Source: an uncultured Eubacteriales bacterium (GTDB lineage: Bacteria; Bacillota; Clostridia; Oscillospirales; CAG-272). Taken from it: a stretch of DNA of 6,766 bases. This document shows positions 4,837 to 6,766 of the stretch, piece after piece. Made by a program: the position numbers and the translations under genes. Under the pieces are notes generated by a model. It was not told the DNA's origin and made no database searches. It worked only from the letters and a program-made list of their open reading frames with translations. Every line of letters begins with the position of its first letter. Position 1 is the stretch's first letter. Where the stretch lies: the NCBI GenBank assembly GCA_934481515.1, contig CAKSPO010000062.1, forward strand, positions 1-6,766, read 5' to 3'.

Positions 4837-6766
4837 ACTTGTTATACCAATCGTCATAAACCGTGCCGGAGATGACGATCTCATTGGAAAGCCGAACGGA
4901 CTCCAGATACCCTGCCGGCGTCCAGATACCGCCGGTTTTCAGTACCACGCGATAACTGCCGTCCTGATGGTAAAGCGGAATAAAATGAACCCTTGCACCA
5001 CCCGCGTCCACATTGCCGACAAACTGATAATAATTTCCGACCGGTACAAGCGTTTCGGCTCGTCCGTCCGCTGCCTCATACCCATACTCCGGGAAAAGCG
5101 CCGTGACATTCTGGATTCCCGTATAGGAAGATGCGGGAGCCATCGGAACCCCGCTGACGGCATTCATGGTTCCTCTCCAACGGAGATTCACACCGTAGCC
5201 GGACTTCATCTGCCAGATGCCGTTCGCCTTTGTTGCCGTCGTACAGGAGGCATCCGGCGTCAGCATCGGTCTTGTGAGCGACGCACGGATTCCGTACTTT
5301 TTCAGCACAAACGCTCCGTTTTCATACACCCACTGCGTCCAGGTTGCGGAAGCACTTTTTGACGCGGGTCGTTCTGCGTCCGGTCGATAATCGGCAGGTG
5401 CTTTTTCCTCATAACGGGTATTTGGTGTACGGTAAGTGCTACGCACCTGCGGAAGAATGGCAAACTCGCGGCTGTTATTGTCGGGATTGCGCTCATCGGC
5501 AAGACGGTCGCTGTTGATACGGCACTGCGCCCAGCACATTCTTCCGACTGCCTTGTCGGGCACCCTCCACTTGAACCAGACAAGGTTGGTTCCGTTGGCG
5601 GGAACAACCACCTGCTCCCATTTGGCGGAAACAAGTGCCGTCTCTCTGCCGTCGATGACCGTGTAAACCACAAAATCCGCACGGAGATGATCGGACGGGT
5701 AAATATCGGTCATTCCCTCATTCCCGATATAAAAGGATGTCACGACTTCCTCTCCGGCATAGAACTCTCCCGCCTCGGATACCGGTTCCACATTGGTTTC
5801 CACAACACGCTCCACCGTAAAGGTGGCAGACGCCGTATTGTTGCCGGTTCTCTTTTCGTTCCGGTAGTCCGCCCGGTTCACCCAGACGGTCAGCGTCTGT
5901 TCCCCCTCCAGTCCGCCGCAGGCAAGCGAGAATGTCACATGATTCACGCCGTATGCCACAAAATCCACCGTAGTCGAATAGATTTCTTTGTCGCCAATCC
6001 AGACCGATACAGGAATTCCGCTGTAAGCGTTATACCTGTCCCAGTTGTCCAGACGGAATCTTACCGAAACGCTTTCAAACTGTTTTGCCGTATCCGGCGT
6101 GACAGTCAGATCAAGGACGGAAAAGTCGTAGTAACGCTCTCTCCAGACCGCATAAAGCGTAGCGTCCCCTTCCTCGGTATAAACGCCGCCTGCCGCCCAG
6201 GTCGGTGCGGTTGCTTTCGGGTTGGTGCTCCAACCGAGAAAATCGTATCTGTCCCTTGTCGGTACTCCGGCAGGCAGAATCAGATCGTTGCCATAGGTCT
6301 TGGTCACGCTTCCGGGGGCGTTCTTGCCGCCGTTCGGATGGAAAGTAATCACATAGGTGTGAACTTCCCAGACGGCACTCAGCGTCATGCTTTCGTTTAC
6401 CGAATAGTTCGCTCCCGGCTGATAATCCGCCTGTCCGGAACCGTTTTTGCTCCAACCGAGGAAGGTATAACCCTTGCGCGTCGGAATGACCGAGGAAAGC
6501 GTCAGATCAATGTTCTCGGTTTTGGTCTGCGTTGCCGGTGCGCCGGTACCTCCGTTTGCGGAATAGCTGACGGTGTAGGTTTCGGGAATCTTCTCCCAAA
6601 CGGCGTACAGCGTGCGGCTGACATTGGACCTGTAATAATCTCCCGGCAGATACATCGCAGACAATGCCGTCGAATAGGGACTCCAACCTCGGAACACATA
6701 ACCGCTTCGGGTCGGCTCCGTAAACGGAATCGTAGCAGGTGCGGAATACCGCTTATTGATGCTGCC
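4835..6766 (-). CDS. InlB B-repeat / CARDB-like surface or secreted protein, 5' end outside window
   Basis: The frame is open from the right edge to a TGA at 4835, giving 643 visible residues; the true start lies beyond 6766. Counting from the edge, residues 1-57, 58-133 and 134-208 are three Listeria-Bacteroides (InlB B) repeats. Each has a PTR(S/K/D)xY(x)F(R/L)GWS core and ends in LYAVW or LSAVW. Residues about 212-318 and 322-438 look like two CARDB-type beta-sandwich modules, both ending in an Asn-Asn loop (GNNTAS, DNNSRE). A charged linker (about 439-475) leads to a C-terminal domain of about 168 residues ending DDWYNK. There is no LPXTG motif, no C-terminal hydrophobic segment and no basic tail, so any anchor or signal peptide must be in the missing N-terminus. 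B-repeat proteins of this type are usually extracellular and often adhesive. The stop overlaps the leader of the next gene, so it appears to head or continue the same operon. Family assignment is firm; the role in cell contact is inference. Confidence 0.9.
   Translation of the reverse strand, partial: GSINKRYSAPATIPFTEPTRSGYVFRGWSPYSTALSAMYLPGDYYRSNVSRTLYAVWEKIPETYTVSYSANGGTGAPATQTKTENIDLTLSSVIPTRKGYTFLGWSKNGSGQADYQPGANYSVNESMTLSAVWEVHTYVITFHPNGGKNAPGSVTKTYGNDLILPAGVPTRDRYDFLGWSTNPKATAPTWAAGGVYTEEGDATLYAVWRERYYDFSVLDLTVTPDTAKQFESVSVRFRLDNWDRYNAYSGIPVSVWIGDKEIYSTTVDFVAYGVNHVTFSLACGGLEGEQTLTVWVNRADYRNEKRTGNNTASATFTVERVVETNVEPVSEAGEFYAGEEVVTSFYIGNEGMTDIYPSDHLRADFVVYTVIDGRETALVSAKWEQVVVPANGTNLVWFKWRVPDKAVGRMCWAQCRINSDRLADERNPDNNSREFAILPQVRSTYRTPNTRYEEKAPADYRPDAERPASKSASATWTQWVYENGAFVLKKYGIRASLTRPMLTPDASCTTATKANGIWQMKSGYGVNLRWRGTMNAVSGVPMAPASSYTGIQNVTALFPEYGYEAADGRAETLVPVGNYYQFVGNVDAGGARVHFIPLYHQDGSYRVVLKTGGIWTPAGYLESVRLSNEIVISGTVYDDWYNK
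6143..6766 (-). repeat. Three tandem InlB-type B-repeats (protein-level repeats)
   Basis: Three consecutive units of about 57 (cut by the edge), 76 and 75 residues fall at 6596-6766, 6368-6595 and 6143-6367. Shared positions are the aromatic strand start (YTVSYSANGG, YVITFHPNGG), the PTR..Y.F.GWS core and the closing AVW. The units have diverged in sequence, so this is an old domain duplication and not a recent DNA repeat. More units may lie beyond the edge. Confidence 0.85.

Noticed and set aside
6695..6697. GTG as start of the B-repeat gene
   Set aside because: The frame is open to the edge, and the 23 upstream codons complete the first B-repeat (PTRSGY before VFRGWS), so this GTG is an internal valine.

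Overview
The window looks like part of a conjugative or mobilizable element of a gut clostridium (Bacillota: Lachnospiraceae/Oscillospiraceae type). The evidence is the gene content: the N-terminal half of a large polyvalent protein of the Tn1549-like kind, a TnpV-family protein, and small accessory proteins that I recognise from such elements. The DNA is GC-rich for a clostridium. No relaxase, type IV secretion, integrase or attachment site lies in the window, so 'conjugative element' is inferred from the cargo. A plasmid or phage-plasmid is not excluded.

All supported genes are on the minus strand and read from 6766 down to 1 as one compact array with no gap above a few bases. In order: (1) the C-terminal 643 residues of a large surface or secreted protein with three InlB-type B-repeats, two CARDB-like modules and a distinct C-terminal domain; its start is outside the window. 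(2) A 200-residue conserved element protein. (3) An 81-residue small helical protein. (4, 5) Two tandem, diverged paralogues of 233 and 237 residues with GTG and TTG starts. (6) A 269-residue protein of another conserved accessory family. (7) A polyvalent protein with an ArdC-N-like start, open for 595 codons from 1786 to the left edge and unfinished there. Junctions are TGA/ATG overlaps, a TAA/ATG overlap, a TAA-ATG abutment or longer overlaps, nearly all with a good Shine-Dalgarno. This suggests one translationally coupled operon.

The most striking point is at 613-972. A complete TnpV-family gene with its own strong ribosome binding site lies wholly inside the polyvalent gene, on the same strand, in the +1 frame. 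In that stretch the polyvalent frame encodes a low-complexity linker rich in Gly, Asp, Glu, Ser and Arg, while the tnpV frame encodes a conserved helical protein. The linker therefore looks overprinted on tnpV. A terminator-like hairpin with a short U-tract lies 39 bases after the tnpV stop, still inside the polyvalent gene, so it could end short transcripts that carry tnpV but not the rest of the polyvalent gene.

How the genes might work together is inference. The surface protein may help contact or adhesion, the polyvalent protein may protect or process incoming DNA (its N-terminus resembles antirestriction ArdC-N domains), and the small proteins between them are of unknown function.
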